DNA of 64,000 nt from Tetragenococcus halophilus subsp. halophilus DSM 20339 (GTDB taxonomy: Bacteria > Bacillota > Bacilli > Lactobacillales > Enterococcaceae), in assembly GCF_003841405.1 (NCBI RefSeq), contig NZ_PXYA01000001.1, forward strand, positions 620,001 to 684,000, written 5' to 3'. The notes under the pieces were generated by a model. The model made no database searches. It was not told the DNA's origin and saw only the letters and a list, made by a program, of their open reading frames with translations. Positions 1 to 9,496 of the stretch are shown piece after piece. The position numbers and the translations under genes are program-made. Position 1 is the stretch's first letter, and each line of letters starts with the position of its first letter.

Positions 1-320
1 TTGATCCCGTGCTTAAGGCTTCTTATGATGTTTATCAAGATCTGCTTGACGCTTTTGAAAACGGCAAAGCGCAACCATTTTTCGCTATCATTGATCAACT
101 GTCGCCTTTATTAGAAGAACCCTTTAAAAAATCCTTACGTCACCTCCAAAAGTACCGTAAAGAAATTACCTTATCTTTTACTCAACCGTATTCCAACGGC
201 AAACTTGAAGGGAAAAACAACTTGATTAAAGTAATTCAACGGATTGCCTTTGGCTTTCGTTCTTTTAATCATCTACGTAAGCGAGTGCTTATTCAACAAG
301 GGCTTCTTGAGATCTTATAA
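1..320 (+). CDS. ISL3-family transposase, C-terminal part (cut by window edge)
   Basis: The frame is open from the left edge, so only about the last 105 residues are visible; the GTG at 9 is not the real start. The segment contains NGKLEGKNNLIKVIQRIAFG followed by FRSFNHLRKRVL. This is the pattern around the last catalytic Glu in ISL3-type DDE transposases. The protein ends at a TAA followed directly by a terminator and a likely terminal inverted repeat, so the right end of the element is intact here. Whether the whole element is active cannot be judged from this window. Confidence 0.85.
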   Translation, partial: DPVLKASYDVYQDLLDAFENGKAQPFFAIIDQLSPLLEEPFKKSLRHLQKYRKEITLSFTQPYSNGKLEGKNNLIKVIQRIAFGFRSFNHLRKRVLIQQGLLEIL

Positions 321-328
321 AATAACAA

Positions 329-356
329 AAAAAGAAGAACCGAAGTCCTTCTTTTT
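329..356 (+). terminator. Terminator after the ISL3-type transposase
   Basis: AAAAAGAAG at 329-337 pairs with CTTCTTTTT at 348-356 around a 10-nt loop. The 3' arm itself supplies the T-run. It starts nine bases after the transposase stop codon. Confidence 0.6.
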
Positions 357-374
357 ATAAAGGTTTTGCTTAAA

Positions 375-396
375 CAACACTATTTGACAAAGAGCC
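375..396 (+). repeat. Probable right terminal inverted repeat of the ISL3-type element
   Basis: Read on the minus strand from 396, the sequence begins GGCTCTTTGTCAAATAGTG, the style of end seen in ISL3-type elements. The left partner lies outside the window, so pairing cannot be confirmed. Confidence 0.5.
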
Positions 397-404
397 ACAA
401 AAAA

Positions 405-434
405 GGGATAAATCTAAAAATTTAGATTTATCCC
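405..434 (-). terminator. parC terminator
   Basis: A perfect 14-bp stem (GGGATAAATCTAAA at 405-418 with its complement at 421-434) has a 2-nt AA loop. On the minus strand it is followed by a run of T. It lies 13 bases past the parC stop. Confidence 0.85.
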
Positions 435-447
435 TTTCATTACTGCT

Positions 448-2895
448 TTATTCAGATTGATATTCAAACTTTTCTTTTACTTCTAATACCTTGCCGCCTT
501 GTTTCTCATCTATTGCAAAAGAACCATTTGAAGTACGATCACTGATTGGATATTGATTACTTTCAATTTCTACTTGTTGTCCTTTTTCATTTGTAAGAAG
601 TAAAGTTTTTTCTTGACCATCGCCCATATAAATAATGCGATGAGGATTTTTCTTAAGCTCTCTTAAAATCATCACGCCACGCTTGGCACGACTTAACTGC
701 GTTAACTCTTGTGCTAGCATACGTTTTATGGCACCTCGTTGGGAGACAATAATCACTGGATTATCTCCGTTACTGTAAACTAGCATACCGCTTGTCACTT
801 CATCATCTGTCTTAAGATTAATCGCTTTGACGCCACTTGCCTTAGAGCCAACAACAGGAACTTCAGTTAATGAATAACGAAGCCCCATTCCCTTATAGCT
901 TGCTAAAAAGACATCCAATTCTTCCTTACTGTCAATCAAGTACACACTAACCAATTCATCGCTATCATCTTTAAATTTCATAGCTGTCGTTGCCCGACTT
1001 TTATAGGTACGCCACGGGCTAAATTCATCCATGTGCGTTTGTTTGATCATACCCTTTTGCGTCATGAATACAAAATTTTTACTTGGATCTAATTCGTTAA
1101 AACTGTACACAGCCAAAATCACTTCATCCGAGCTAAAATTCAACAAATTTTGTGAAAGATGTTCGCCTGTTTCTTTCCATTTCAAATCTGGCAACTCAAA
1201 GACAGGACGATAGATCATATTTCCCTTATTTGTTACTAACAACAAATGGTCTAAAGTGTTTAATTGCTGGCAAAATACCACTTCATCGCTATCTTTCATA
1301 CCAAGCTCTTCTGGTCTAGACGCATTATAAGAACGTAGACTACTTCTTTTTACATAACCCTCTTGGGTAATAGCTGTCATCACTTCTTCTGAAGGAACGA
1401 GAACCTCTGTTTCAATTTTGATCTCTTCAATCTCTTCTTCAATTTGTGTCAAACGAGCATTGCTGAATTGTTTTTTCACTTCACGTAGCTCTTTTTTGAT
1501 GACCTTCATTAATTCCGTACTATCGCTTAATATTTTTTGTAATTCAGCAATATAAGCTGCTAATTCTTCAGCTTCATTTTCTAGCTCAGTAATATCAGTA
1601 TTTGTTAAACGGTACAATTGTAAATTAACGATAGCTTCTGCTTGTGCTTGAGTAAATTGATGCTGAATAACTAAATTATTTTTCGCGTCCTTTTTATCCT
1701 TACTAGCACGTATGGTCGCAATTACTTGATCAAGTATTGATAAAGCCTTCATCAAGCCATCCACAATATGTTGTCTTTTTTGCGCTTTATTTAACTCAAA
1801 TTGACTCCGTTTTAAAACAACGTCACGTCGATGATTAACATAACTTTCTAAAATATGTTTTAAGTTAACTTGTTGTGGCCGCATGCTGTCAATGGCTACC
1901 ATATTGAAACTATAATTCACTTGAAGCTCAGTATTTTTAAATAAGTAATTTAATACACCTTGAGCGTTGACATCTTTTTTTAATTCAATCACCATACGCA
2001 AACCTGTCCGATCGGTTTCATCACGTACTTCAGCAATACCCTCGATTTTTTTAGCTAAACGTATCTCATCGATTTTTTTAACCAAAGTGGCTTTATTGAC
2101 TTCATATGGAATTTCTGTAACCACAATCTGCTGTTTGCCGCCACGCAAATTTTCGATCTCGGTTTTAGAACGTAAAATAACTTTTCCTTTGCCCGTTTCA
2201 TAAGCTTTTTTGATTTCTTCTTTTCCTTGAAGAATTCCCCCCGTAGGAAAATCGGGACCAGGGATAAATTCCATTAATTTATCCAAAGAAGCATTGGGAT
2301 GATCGATTAAATATATTGTTCCCTCTATAACTTCTGCTAGATTATGAGTAGGGATTTCAGTAGCGTAACCGGCAGATATTCCAGTAGAACCATTGATTAG
2401 CAAGTTTGGAAACTTAGCTGGTAGCACAGTAGGTTCTTCTTCTGTATCATCAAAATTTAACACCATATCTACGGTGTCTTTTTCAATATCACTTAACATT
2501 TGTCCACTCAATTTTGATAAACGAGCTTCTGTATAACGCATTGCAGCAGGTGGATCACCATCCATACTCCCATTGTTGCCATGCATTTCAACTAAAACTT
2601 CACGTAACTTCCAATCTTGGCTCATCCGAACCATAGCTTCATAAATACTACTATCACCATGAGGATGATAATTTCCCATAACATTTCCAACAGATTTAGC
2701 AGATTTCCGGAAGCTCTTATCATAAGTATTCCCATCATTATTCATTGAAAATAAAATACGACGTTGTACAGGTTTTAACCCGTCACGAATGTCAGGTAAA
2801 GCCCGTTCTTGAATGATATATTTCGAATAGCGTCCGAAACGATCGCCCATTACTTCTTCTAATGTCAATTCTTGAATCTGACTATTTTGTTCCAA
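448..2895 (-). CDS. parC: DNA topoisomerase IV subunit A
   Basis: This is the DNA cleavage/religation subunit of topoisomerase IV, which decatenates daughter chromosomes as a ParC2ParE2 tetramer. At 815 aa it has normal length. The breakage-reunion domain shows HPHGDSSIYEA (about residues 77-87) and AAMRYTEARLS with the catalytic Tyr at about 121. The quinolone-resistance positions (Ser82 and Glu86 here) are the sensitive residues. The C-terminal half is the beta-propeller DNA-wrapping domain. The start is a TTG preceded by AGAAGGTG. It lies 35 bp downstream of parE, so the two are surely co-transcribed. Pairing with a parE-type partner and the neighbouring plsY argue for parC rather than gyrA. 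Confidence 0.96.
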   Translation of the reverse strand: MEQNSQIQELTLEEVMGDRFGRYSKYIIQERALPDIRDGLKPVQRRILFSMNNDGNTYDKSFRKSAKSVGNVMGNYHPHGDSSIYEAMVRMSQDWKLREVLVEMHGNNGSMDGDPPAAMRYTEARLSKLSGQMLSDIEKDTVDMVLNFDDTEEEPTVLPAKFPNLLINGSTGISAGYATEIPTHNLAEVIEGTIYLIDHPNASLDKLMEFIPGPDFPTGGILQGKEEIKKAYETGKGKVILRSKTEIENLRGGKQQIVVTEIPYEVNKATLVKKIDEIRLAKKIEGIAEVRDETDRTGLRMVIELKKDVNAQGVLNYLFKNTELQVNYSFNMVAIDSMRPQQVNLKHILESYVNHRRDVVLKRSQFELNKAQKRQHIVDGLMKALSILDQVIATIRASKDKKDAKNNLVIQHQFTQAQAEAIVNLQLYRLTNTDITELENEAEELAAYIAELQKILSDSTELMKVIKKELREVKKQFSNARLTQIEEEIEEIKIETEVLVPSEEVMTAITQEGYVKRSSLRSYNASRPEELGMKDSDEVVFCQQLNTLDHLLLVTNKGNMIYRPVFELPDLKWKETGEHLSQNLLNFSSDEVILAVYSFNELDPSKNFVFMTQKGMIKQTHMDEFSPWRTYKSRATTAMKFKDDSDELVSVYLIDSKEELDVFLASYKGMGLRYSLTEVPVVGSKASGVKAINLKTDDEVTSGMLVYSNGDNPVIIVSQRGAIKRMLAQELTQLSRAKRGVMILRELKKNPHRIIYMGDGQEKTLLLTNEKGQQVEIESNQYPISDRTSNGSFAIDEKQGGKVLEVKEKFEYQSE

Positions 2896-2930
2896 AAATT
2901 CACCTTCTATTTATCAAATAATTTCTTTGT

Positions 2931-4934
2931 CTAAAGAGAGTCTTCTTGTAAGGACGTATTTTTTTCTTCTGTAGATTCTGCAGTTTCCAAAATACTACCA
3001 TCTTCTTCTAAGCTAAATTGCACATTTGATTCGATCCATTTTCTTCTAGGGGCAACCTTATCTCCCATCAAAGTCGTCACACGACGTTCTGCTTGAGCAG
3101 CATCATCAATTCTAACACGGACTAATGTTCTATGTTTTGGATCCATTGTAGTTTCCCACAATTGTTCAGCATTCATTTCTCCTAGACCTTTATAACGTTG
3201 CAATGTATAACCTTTGCCCATACCTTTAGTGATAACTTCAAGCTCTTCATCTGTCCAAGCATACTTATCCTCTTGTTTTTTTCCACTACCCTTAGTTACC
3301 TTATAAAAAGGAGGTAAAGCAATATAAACTCTGCCTTGTTCTACTAAAGGTTTCATATAGCGATAGAAAAAGGTAAGAAGTAGCACTTGAATATGCGCAC
3401 CATCGGTATCTGCGTCTGTCATAATGATTATTTTATCGTAATTACAATCTTCTAAGCTAAATTCAGGACCAACACCGGCACCGATTGTATAAATCATGGT
3501 ATTAATCTCTTCGTTTTTTAGGATATCTTGCATATTTGCTTTTTCGGTATTGATTACTTTTCCTCGTAAAGGTAGAATTGCTTGAAATTTACGATCACGT
3601 CCTTGCTTTGCCGAACCACCTGCGGAATCTCCTTCAACCAAATATAATTCATTTTTTTCTGGATTTTTAGATTGCGCTGGTGTTAGTTTTCCGGAAAGCA
3701 ATGACTCTCCTTTCTTGCGTTTTTTGCCATTTCTGCTTTCTTCGCGTGCTTTTCTAGCAGCTTCACGCGCCAAACGTGCTTTACTCGCTTTACGAACAAG
3801 CATCTGACTCATATCGCTATTTTCCTGTAGATAAAAAATCAGCTGTTCACCGATCACATTATCAACTGCTGTTCTAGCCGCTGGTGTACCCAATTTTTCC
3901 TTGGTTTGTCCTTCAAATTGTAATAAGCTTTCTGGAATTCTCACTGACAAAATAGCAGCCAGTCCTTCGCGAAAATCGCTACCTTCTAAATTTTTATCCT
4001 TATCTTTTAATAAACCGACTTTACGAGCATACTCATTAAATGATTTCGTCAAGGAAGCCTTCATTCCCGCTTCATGAGTACCGCCATCTTTCGTCCGTAC
4101 ATTATTGACAAAAGAAAGGATATTTTCTGAATAGCCATCATTATATTGAAAAGCAAATTCTACTTCAATACCATCTTTTTCTCCTGAAAAATAGGCAACA
4201 GGTGTCAAAGTATCTTTTTCTTCATTTAAATAATCAACGAATTCTTTGATCCCTTCTTCATAAAGAAAAGATTCCTCTACTTTTTCTTCCCCACGTAAAT
4301 CCGTTAAGTTAATTTCAACTCCCATTAGTAAGAAAGCAGACTCACGTAAACGTTCAGCCAACATATCATAAGAAATTTTGGCCCCTGAAAAAATTGTAGG
4401 ATCTGGTAGAAAATGTACCGTTGTACGATTTGCTTCTTTCGTTTTTCCTATTTTTTCCAACGTACCTTCAGGTTTTCCACCATTTTTAAATACTTCTTTA
4501 TATTGAATGCCATCACGAACAATAGTAACTTCTAACCAGCTAGAAAGAGCATTTACCACACTGGCACCTACACCATGTAATCCGCCAGAAGTTTTATACC
4601 CTCCTGCTTGTCCAAACTTTCCTCCAGCATGCAATACAGTAAAAATAACCTCGACAGTAGGTATCCCCGATGAGTGCATTCCTACTGGCATACCGCGCCC
4701 ATAATCAGTTACTTGAACACTGTTATCTTCACAAATAGTAACATCAATCGTGTTGCCATAACCTGAAAGCGCCTCGTCTACTGCATTATCCACAATTTCA
4801 TACACCAAATGATGTAAGCCGCGCTGATCCGTGGAGCCGATATACATCCCAGGACGTTTTCTTACTGCTTCCAACCCTTCTAATACTTGAATAGAAGCAT
4901 CGTTATATTCATTGGTTTTTTTTGCCAAAGTCAA
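2931..4934 (-). CDS. parE: DNA topoisomerase IV subunit B
   Basis: This is the ATPase subunit of topoisomerase IV. The GHKL ATPase domain is at the N-terminus (EIVDNAVDEALSG, DYGRGMPVG). The transducer follows, then a TOPRIM domain with EGDSAGGSAKQGRDR and MTDADTDGAHI as the metal-binding acidic motifs. The C-terminus carries the RYKGLGEMN signature. The length of 667 aa is typical. The assigned start is TTG at 4934, but AAGGAG ends only two bases before it. A second TTG at 4926-4928 has an 8-base spacing and is the more likely true start, removing two residues. It is the first gene of the parE-parC operon. Confidence 0.96.
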   Translation of the reverse strand: MTLAKKTNEYNDASIQVLEGLEAVRKRPGMYIGSTDQRGLHHLVYEIVDNAVDEALSGYGNTIDVTICEDNSVQVTDYGRGMPVGMHSSGIPTVEVIFTVLHAGGKFGQAGGYKTSGGLHGVGASVVNALSSWLEVTIVRDGIQYKEVFKNGGKPEGTLEKIGKTKEANRTTVHFLPDPTIFSGAKISYDMLAERLRESAFLLMGVEINLTDLRGEEKVEESFLYEEGIKEFVDYLNEEKDTLTPVAYFSGEKDGIEVEFAFQYNDGYSENILSFVNNVRTKDGGTHEAGMKASLTKSFNEYARKVGLLKDKDKNLEGSDFREGLAAILSVRIPESLLQFEGQTKEKLGTPAARTAVDNVIGEQLIFYLQENSDMSQMLVRKASKARLAREAARKAREESRNGKKRKKGESLLSGKLTPAQSKNPEKNELYLVEGDSAGGSAKQGRDRKFQAILPLRGKVINTEKANMQDILKNEEINTMIYTIGAGVGPEFSLEDCNYDKIIIMTDADTDGAHIQVLLLTFFYRYMKPLVEQGRVYIALPPFYKVTKGSGKKQEDKYAWTDEELEVITKGMGKGYTLQRYKGLGEMNAEQLWETTMDPKHRTLVRVRIDDAAQAERRVTTLMGDKVAPRRKWIESNVQFSLEEDGSILETAESTEEKNTSLQEDSL

Positions 4935-5032
4935 CGCTCCTTGCTAACATTATTTTCTTTGTTTAATTTTTATTAATTAAATCATATACATGAACATACT
5001 ATATCATACGCTAAAAAGCACATAAAAAAAAG

Positions 5033-5061
5033 AAGAAAAACCCCTAGATGAAGTTTTTCTT
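5033..5061 (-). terminator. Terminator after the CoA-binding protein gene
   Basis: AAGAAAAAC (5033-5041) pairs with GTTTTTCTT (5053-5061). On the minus strand the hairpin is followed by TTCTTTTTTTT. The stem is AT-rich, so strength is probably modest. Confidence 0.55.
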
Positions 5062-5140
5062 AAAAAGATCGTTTTAAGTTATAGTAAAATATTACCTATA
5101 CAATGATGATAAAAATCATTGAACAATAGCTAAACGTTCA

Positions 5141-5578
5141 TCAATTTTGATCCATTTTTCCTAACTCAATTTTAATGCAACGATCCATAACAATATCATT
5201 ACGACCCGCATCTTGTAGTTTCTGCGCTGCTTCTTCACTTTCGATACCTAACTGTGCCCAAAAAACTTTTGCATCCGTTTCTAAAAAATCATCAGCAACA
5301 TCAGTTAAAAATTCACTACGACGGAAAATATCTACAATGTCAATGGGTTCTTTTATATCTTGCAAACGAGCATAAACAGTTTCACCTAATATCTTTCCTC
5401 CAGCTAGCTTTGGATTAACAGGAAAAATATGATAACCATGTTCTTGTACAACTTTTGACACCTGATAGCTTGTCCGTTCTTTATTATCACTCAAACCGAT
5501 AATAGCAATATTTTTCGCTTCTTTTAAATATTGTTGTATTGTTTGTTCATCTGGATTTTTAAAAGCCATTATCATCAT
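5141..5578 (-). CDS. CoA-binding domain protein (YccU type)
   Basis: This is a single-domain Rossmann-like CoA-binding protein (CoA_binding_2 type), 145 aa. NIAIIGLSDNKERTSYQVS near residue 25 is the nucleotide-binding loop. HIFPVNPK and VDIFRRSE are the other conserved blocks of the family. The physiological role of these stand-alone proteins is not established; they resemble the CoA-binding part of succinyl-CoA synthetase. Three ATG codons (MMIM) follow a GGAG, so the exact start is uncertain by up to three residues. The gene is monocistronic between its terminator and the divergent plsY promoter. Confidence 0.85.
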   Translation of the reverse strand: MMIMAFKNPDEQTIQQYLKEAKNIAIIGLSDNKERTSYQVSKVVQEHGYHIFPVNPKLAGGKILGETVYARLQDIKEPIDIVDIFRRSEFLTDVADDFLETDAKVFWAQLGIESEEAAQKLQDAGRNDIVMDRCIKIELGKMDQN

Positions 5579-5628
5579 ACTCCTTTGAAAATTTATTATT
5601 TCATTTGCTTTAAAACAAGTGATTTAAG

Positions 5629-5657
5629 TTGTTGCTTTTGCGTTTTCATGCTAAAAT
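5629..5657 (+). promoter_or_regulatory. plsY promoter
   Basis: TTGTTG (5629-5634) and TAAAAT (5652-5657) are separated by 17 bp. A TG one base upstream of the -10 (TGC TAAAAT) gives an extended -10. It lies about 30 bp upstream of the plsY ATG. Confidence 0.6.
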
Positions 5658-5686
5658 ATTGCTAGTCTAACAAAAGGTTGGTTCAT

Positions 5687-6322
5687 ATGAAAACAATAAT
5701 ATTAATAATTATTGCCTATTTACTAGGCTCTATACCTTCCGGTTTATGGATCGGAAAAACTTTTTATAAAAAAGATATCCGTCAATTTGGCAGTGGAAAC
5801 TCCGGCACAACCAATACCTTTCGTATATTAGGGGTTAAAGCCGGCTTTGCAGTGTTTTTGGCCGATTTGTTAAAGGGTACTTTAGCAACTTCTTTAGCCT
5901 ATTTGCCCAGCGTAGATACCAATCCGCTGTGGTTTGGTTTAGCTGCTATTGTAGGTCACGTTTTCCCTGTTTTTGCCAAATTTAAAGGCGGAAAAGCTGT
6001 GGCAACTAGTGCCGGCATGCTTTTAGGTTATAATCCGCTTTTCTTTTTTTGCTCACTAGCACTTTTTTTAATTTTATTATTTATTACCAGCATGGTCAGT
6101 TTATCTAGTATGATTGCTGCCGTTATTATCACGTTATCTACTTTCATACTACCGTCGATCTTGCCTGTTTTACTGCCTGAACAAGATTGGTTATTATCTT
6201 GTATTGCTGTTATTGTTACTGCATTCATTTTTTATTTACATAGACAAAATATTCAGCGAATTCGACAAGGAACTGAAAGCCGTATTTCTTTTGGCTTAAA
6301 CAAACAAGAAAAGAAAAAGTAA
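5687..6322 (+). CDS. plsY: Acyl phosphate:glycerol-3-phosphate acyltransferase
   Basis: PlsY transfers an acyl chain from acyl-phosphate to glycerol-3-phosphate, making lysophosphatidate as the first step of phospholipid synthesis. It is a small polytopic membrane protein. The motifs visible are the N-terminal LLGSIPSGLWIGK, FGSGNSGTTNTFR and KFKGGKAVATSAG, which form the active site in the family. I start it at ATG 5687 (211 aa), nine bases after AAAAGG, rather than the in-frame TTG at 5678. It diverges from the CoA-binding protein and parEC, a neighbourhood typical of lactic acid bacteria. Confidence 0.95.
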   Translation: MKTIILIIIAYLLGSIPSGLWIGKTFYKKDIRQFGSGNSGTTNTFRILGVKAGFAVFLADLLKGTLATSLAYLPSVDTNPLWFGLAAIVGHVFPVFAKFKGGKAVATSAGMLLGYNPLFFFCSLALFLILLFITSMVSLSSMIAAVIITLSTFILPSILPVLLPEQDWLLSCIAVIVTAFIFYLHRQNIQRIRQGTESRISFGLNKQEKKK

Positions 6323-6326
6323 AAGT

Positions 6327-6356
6327 AAACTTTGCGCAAAAAAGTGCGCAAAGTTT
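6327..6356 (+). terminator. Bidirectional terminator between plsY and the epimerase gene
   Basis: A perfect 12-bp stem, AAACTTTGCGCA (6327-6338) with TGCGCAAAGTTT (6345-6356), is followed by TTTT on the plus strand. Convergent genes end on both sides. Confidence 0.85.
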
Positions 6357-6358
6357 TT

Positions 6359-7234
6359 TTATTTTACTACGATAGCATATTTTGTATGGAATGTATCATG
6401 TGCTGCTAATTTTTGGATGCCCACTTTTTCTGTCAAATCGCCGCTTGTCTCTGTTGTATCAGCAATACCAACCCAAGGTTCAAGACATACAAAAGGCGAT
6501 TGTGTAGGATAAGTAGACCAAATCCCAACATAGGAAAAATCTTTAAAAGTTAATGTAACAGAATGTGGTGATTTCTCACTACGAATCGTAAAAGCGTTCA
6601 AACCTTTTGTTTCATAAATCAACGCATCATTTTTAAATAATTCATGATTTAAAGCAATCGAAGTATTGGTTTGGCCTAAAGTCCGCTGTTGTAAGTCAAT
6701 CAAACCATCTTTTAATGGTAGATTGATCCTTGACTTCATCGGAGAAGGGTCCACAAAATAATCTGTAAAGGACAAATGACCTTCTAAAGGTACATTAAAA
6801 GCAGGGTGACCACCGATGGAAAAATACATTTCTTCATCGGTGGTATTTTTTACTTGATAGTTTACTGTTAAACCATCACCACCCAAACTATAGCCAATAA
6901 TTAATTCAAAATCAAAAGGATATACTTTTTTCGTTTCTTCCGTGTTTTTTAAACGAAAACTAGCTGAATCTTCTCTTTGCTCGATTACTTCAAAAACCAT
7001 ATCTCTGGCAAATCCGTGTTGAGATAAACGATAACTTTTATCCTTATATACATAAGTATTGTCTTTTAATGAACCGACGATGGGAAACAAAACTGGCGCA
7101 TGTCTTTTCCAATAATTTGGATCAGCTTGCCAAATATATTCAATATCAGCGTCTTTACGTTTTAAACTCGCTAACTCAGCGCCTTTTTCATTGAGAACTG
7201 CTTTTAAATGATCCGTTTCAATCGTAACCGCCAT
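6359..7234 (-). CDS. Aldose 1-epimerase family protein (LacX-like)
   Basis: This is a galactose mutarotase-like beta-sandwich protein of 291 aa. It interconverts the anomers of a hexose or related sugar; the exact substrate is not readable. HAPVLFPIVGSL, YRLSQHGFAR and SIGGHPAFNVPL hold the conserved His residues of the LacX/YeaD-type branch, and CLEPWVGIAD holds the catalytic-type Glu. It begins 24 bp after codY stops, so it may be read through from the codY operon. No lactose or galactose genes are adjacent. Confidence 0.87.
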   Translation of the reverse strand: MAVTIETDHLKAVLNEKGAELASLKRKDADIEYIWQADPNYWKRHAPVLFPIVGSLKDNTYVYKDKSYRLSQHGFARDMVFEVIEQREDSASFRLKNTEETKKVYPFDFELIIGYSLGGDGLTVNYQVKNTTDEEMYFSIGGHPAFNVPLEGHLSFTDYFVDPSPMKSRINLPLKDGLIDLQQRTLGQTNTSIALNHELFKNDALIYETKGLNAFTIRSEKSPHSVTLTFKDFSYVGIWSTYPTQSPFVCLEPWVGIADTTETSGDLTEKVGIQKLAAHDTFHTKYAIVVK

Positions 7235-7258
7235 CGCATATTCCTCTTTTCTTCAAAA

Positions 7259-8047
7259 TTAGGCTTTATCTAATTCATCTTTAAAGCGATGATTTAAAAC
7301 TTTCAGATAAGTTCCTTTCATACCTAATGAACGTGATTCAATAATACCCGCAGATTCAAGTTTTCGCAAAGCATTGACAATAACAGAACGGGTAATACCG
7401 ATCTTATCGGCAATATTTGAAGCCGTTAAACGTCCTTCATCACCATCTAAGGCTTCAAAAATTGCTTGAACAGCTTTTAATTCACTATAAGAAAGTGTAC
7501 CAACCGCCATTTGTACAGCCGTTGTACTACGCACATCCTCTTCAATACTCCGTGATTTTTGGTATAAGATTTGCATACCAACAACTGTTGCGCTGTATTC
7601 TGCTAGAACCAGATCATCATTATCAAAGGGCTGTTCAATACGCGATAAGATAATTGTTCCTAAACGTTCACCAGCGCCGAAGATCGGAACCACGGTGGTT
7701 AAACCATTAGGATATTTCTCCCGCAATTCCACCGGAAAAGCTGTCATATCACTTTCAATAGTAATATTGGCCTCTGTTGATTTCAATTGATCGACCATAT
7801 TCGCATAACTTGTAGGAAATTGTTTTTGTAAAAACATATTTTTGACACGTTCGTTATTGACATCCAATATTTCCGTAAAGCCTAAGACACTACCATCAGC
7901 ACTAATAATGTAGGTATTACTATTTAAAATATCTCCTAATACATCCGCCATTTCACCATAAGGTAAGTCCGAATCTGTGTTAAAAGTGTTATTTTGCTGC
8001 AATAACTCATTAATTTTTCTTGTTTGTTCTAAAAGTGTACTCATCAT
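7259..8047 (-). CDS. codY: GTP- and branched-chain amino acid-sensing repressor CodY
   Basis: This global regulator represses amino acid biosynthesis and uptake genes when GTP and Ile/Leu/Val are abundant. At 262 aa it is the normal length. The N-terminal GAF-type ligand domain covers roughly residues 1-160. The C-terminal winged helix has the invariant segment ASNIADKIGITRSVIVNALR (about 205-225). It is the last gene of the xerC-hslV-hslU-codY cluster, the same order as codV-clpQ-clpY-codY in Bacillus subtilis. GGAGAAG precedes two adjacent ATG codons. Confidence 0.97.
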   Translation of the reverse strand: MMSTLLEQTRKINELLQQNNTFNTDSDLPYGEMADVLGDILNSNTYIISADGSVLGFTEILDVNNERVKNMFLQKQFPTSYANMVDQLKSTEANITIESDMTAFPVELREKYPNGLTTVVPIFGAGERLGTIILSRIEQPFDNDDLVLAEYSATVVGMQILYQKSRSIEEDVRSTTAVQMAVGTLSYSELKAVQAIFEALDGDEGRLTASNIADKIGITRSVIVNALRKLESAGIIESRSLGMKGTYLKVLNHRFKDELDKA

Positions 8048-8085
8048 CTTCTCCTTTACTTACTTTCCAACTATTCGACAAATTT

Positions 8086-9492
8086 TTACAGAATGTAACG
8101 ACTTAAATCCTTATTTTTAGCAATATCAGACAATTTATCTTCAACATATGCTTCTGTGATTTGGATTTCTCCCATTTGCATGTCAGAAGCTTCAAATAAC
8201 AAGTCTTCTAATAATCTTTCTAAAATGGTATGCAAACGTCTAGCTCCGATATTATCGGTGTCACGATTAACTTCAAAGGCAATATTAGCAATTTTTTCAA
8301 TCGCTTCTTTAGTAAATGTCACACTTACATTTTCAGTTTCTAATAAAGCAACGTATTGCTTAACTAAAGCGTTATTAGGTTCTTTTAGAATCTTAACAAA
8401 GTCTTCTGCATTTAAATCATCTAATTCAACGCGGATTGGAAAACGTCCTTGTAATTCAGGAATGAGATCACTTGGTTTAGATACATGGAAAGCACCAGAC
8501 GCAATGAACAAAATATGATCTGTTTGTAAAGCACCATATTTTGTGTTTACTTGTGAGCCCTCAACGATCGGTAAAATATCTCTTTGTACACCTTCTCTGG
8601 AAACATCGCCAGATTGCTCTGATTTTGCCGTAACTTTATCAATTTCATCAATAAAGATGATACCGCTAGATTCAGCTAATTTAATCGCTTCACTGTGAAT
8701 ATCAGCATCATTAACTAATTTTGCTGATTCTTCTTGGATTAAAAGCTCTCTAGCATCTTTTACCGGCAAAGTACGATCAACTTTTTTATTGGGTTTTAAT
8801 TGAGAGAATGCTTCACTTAAGTCAATTCCCATTTGTTCTAAGCCATTATTCATCATGGGGTTTTGACTTTTTTCTTCTTCTACTTGAATCGTCACTTCAC
8901 GACTATCCAAAACCCCTTTTTGTAATTGCTCAAAAATAGCTTGGCGATTACTTCTAATTTCTTCAGTTAATTCTTCTTCAGGTTCTTCATTTTCTTGTTG
9001 TTGTTGATTGGGGTTAAACATATTCATCATTTGTTCATAGGGATTTTGATTGTTCCGTTTTTCTTTTTTGATCCCTGGTGCTAAAGCTTTAGCTAAACGA
9101 CGGTTCGCTTTTTTCTCTGCTTGGCTATAAACACCGCTGTATTTTTCTTTTTTAACAATTTGAATTGCATTTTCAACCAAATCACGCACCATAGATTCTA
9201 CATCACGACCGACATAACCGACTTCGGTAAATTTCGTCGCTTCCACTTTTACAAAAGGTGCTGAAATGGTCTTTGCTAGACGCCGCGCAATTTCTGTTTT
9301 CCCAACGCCGGTCGGCCCAATCATCAAAATATTTTTAGGGGTAACATCTTGTTGCATTTGTTCGTCTAACTGTAAACGTCGATAGCGATTGCGTAAAGCC
9401 ACCGCTACTGATTTTTTCGCCTGATCTTGGCCAATAATATAACTATCTAATTCATTTACTATCTCTTTAGGTGTTCTTTCTCGATTTGGCAT
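8086..9492 (-). CDS. hslU: ATP-dependent protease ATPase subunit HslU (ClpY)
   Basis: This AAA+ unfoldase hexamer feeds substrates into HslV. Visible features are the [14 protein letters not shown]-terminal box, Walker [14 protein letters not shown], the pore motif GYVGRDVE, Walker [10 protein letters not shown] and a C-terminal sensor-2 GARRLHT. The C-terminal tail SRYIL inserts into HslV. An Asp/Glu/Gln-rich insertion (I domain) lies between. I start at ATG 9492 (468 aa, [10 protein letters not shown]), because the longer frame to 9552 would overlap hslV and adds 20 residues foreign to the family. The gap to the hslV stop is four bases. Confidence 0.96.
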   Translation of the reverse strand: MPNRERTPKEIVNELDSYIIGQDQAKKSVAVALRNRYRRLQLDEQMQQDVTPKNILMIGPTGVGKTEIARRLAKTISAPFVKVEATKFTEVGYVGRDVESMVRDLVENAIQIVKKEKYSGVYSQAEKKANRRLAKALAPGIKKEKRNNQNPYEQMMNMFNPNQQQQENEEPEEELTEEIRSNRQAIFEQLQKGVLDSREVTIQVEEEKSQNPMMNNGLEQMGIDLSEAFSQLKPNKKVDRTLPVKDARELLIQEESAKLVNDADIHSEAIKLAESSGIIFIDEIDKVTAKSEQSGDVSREGVQRDILPIVEGSQVNTKYGALQTDHILFIASGAFHVSKPSDLIPELQGRFPIRVELDDLNAEDFVKILKEPNNALVKQYVALLETENVSVTFTKEAIEKIANIAFEVNRDTDNIGARRLHTILERLLEDLLFEASDMQMGEIQITEAYVEDKLSDIAKNKDLSRYIL

Positions 9493-9496
9493 AAAA

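Noticed and set aside
1967..2203. Plus-strand ORFs inside parC, parE, lepB, topA and other genes
   Set aside because: They are antisense shadows without ribosome sites or recognisable domains.
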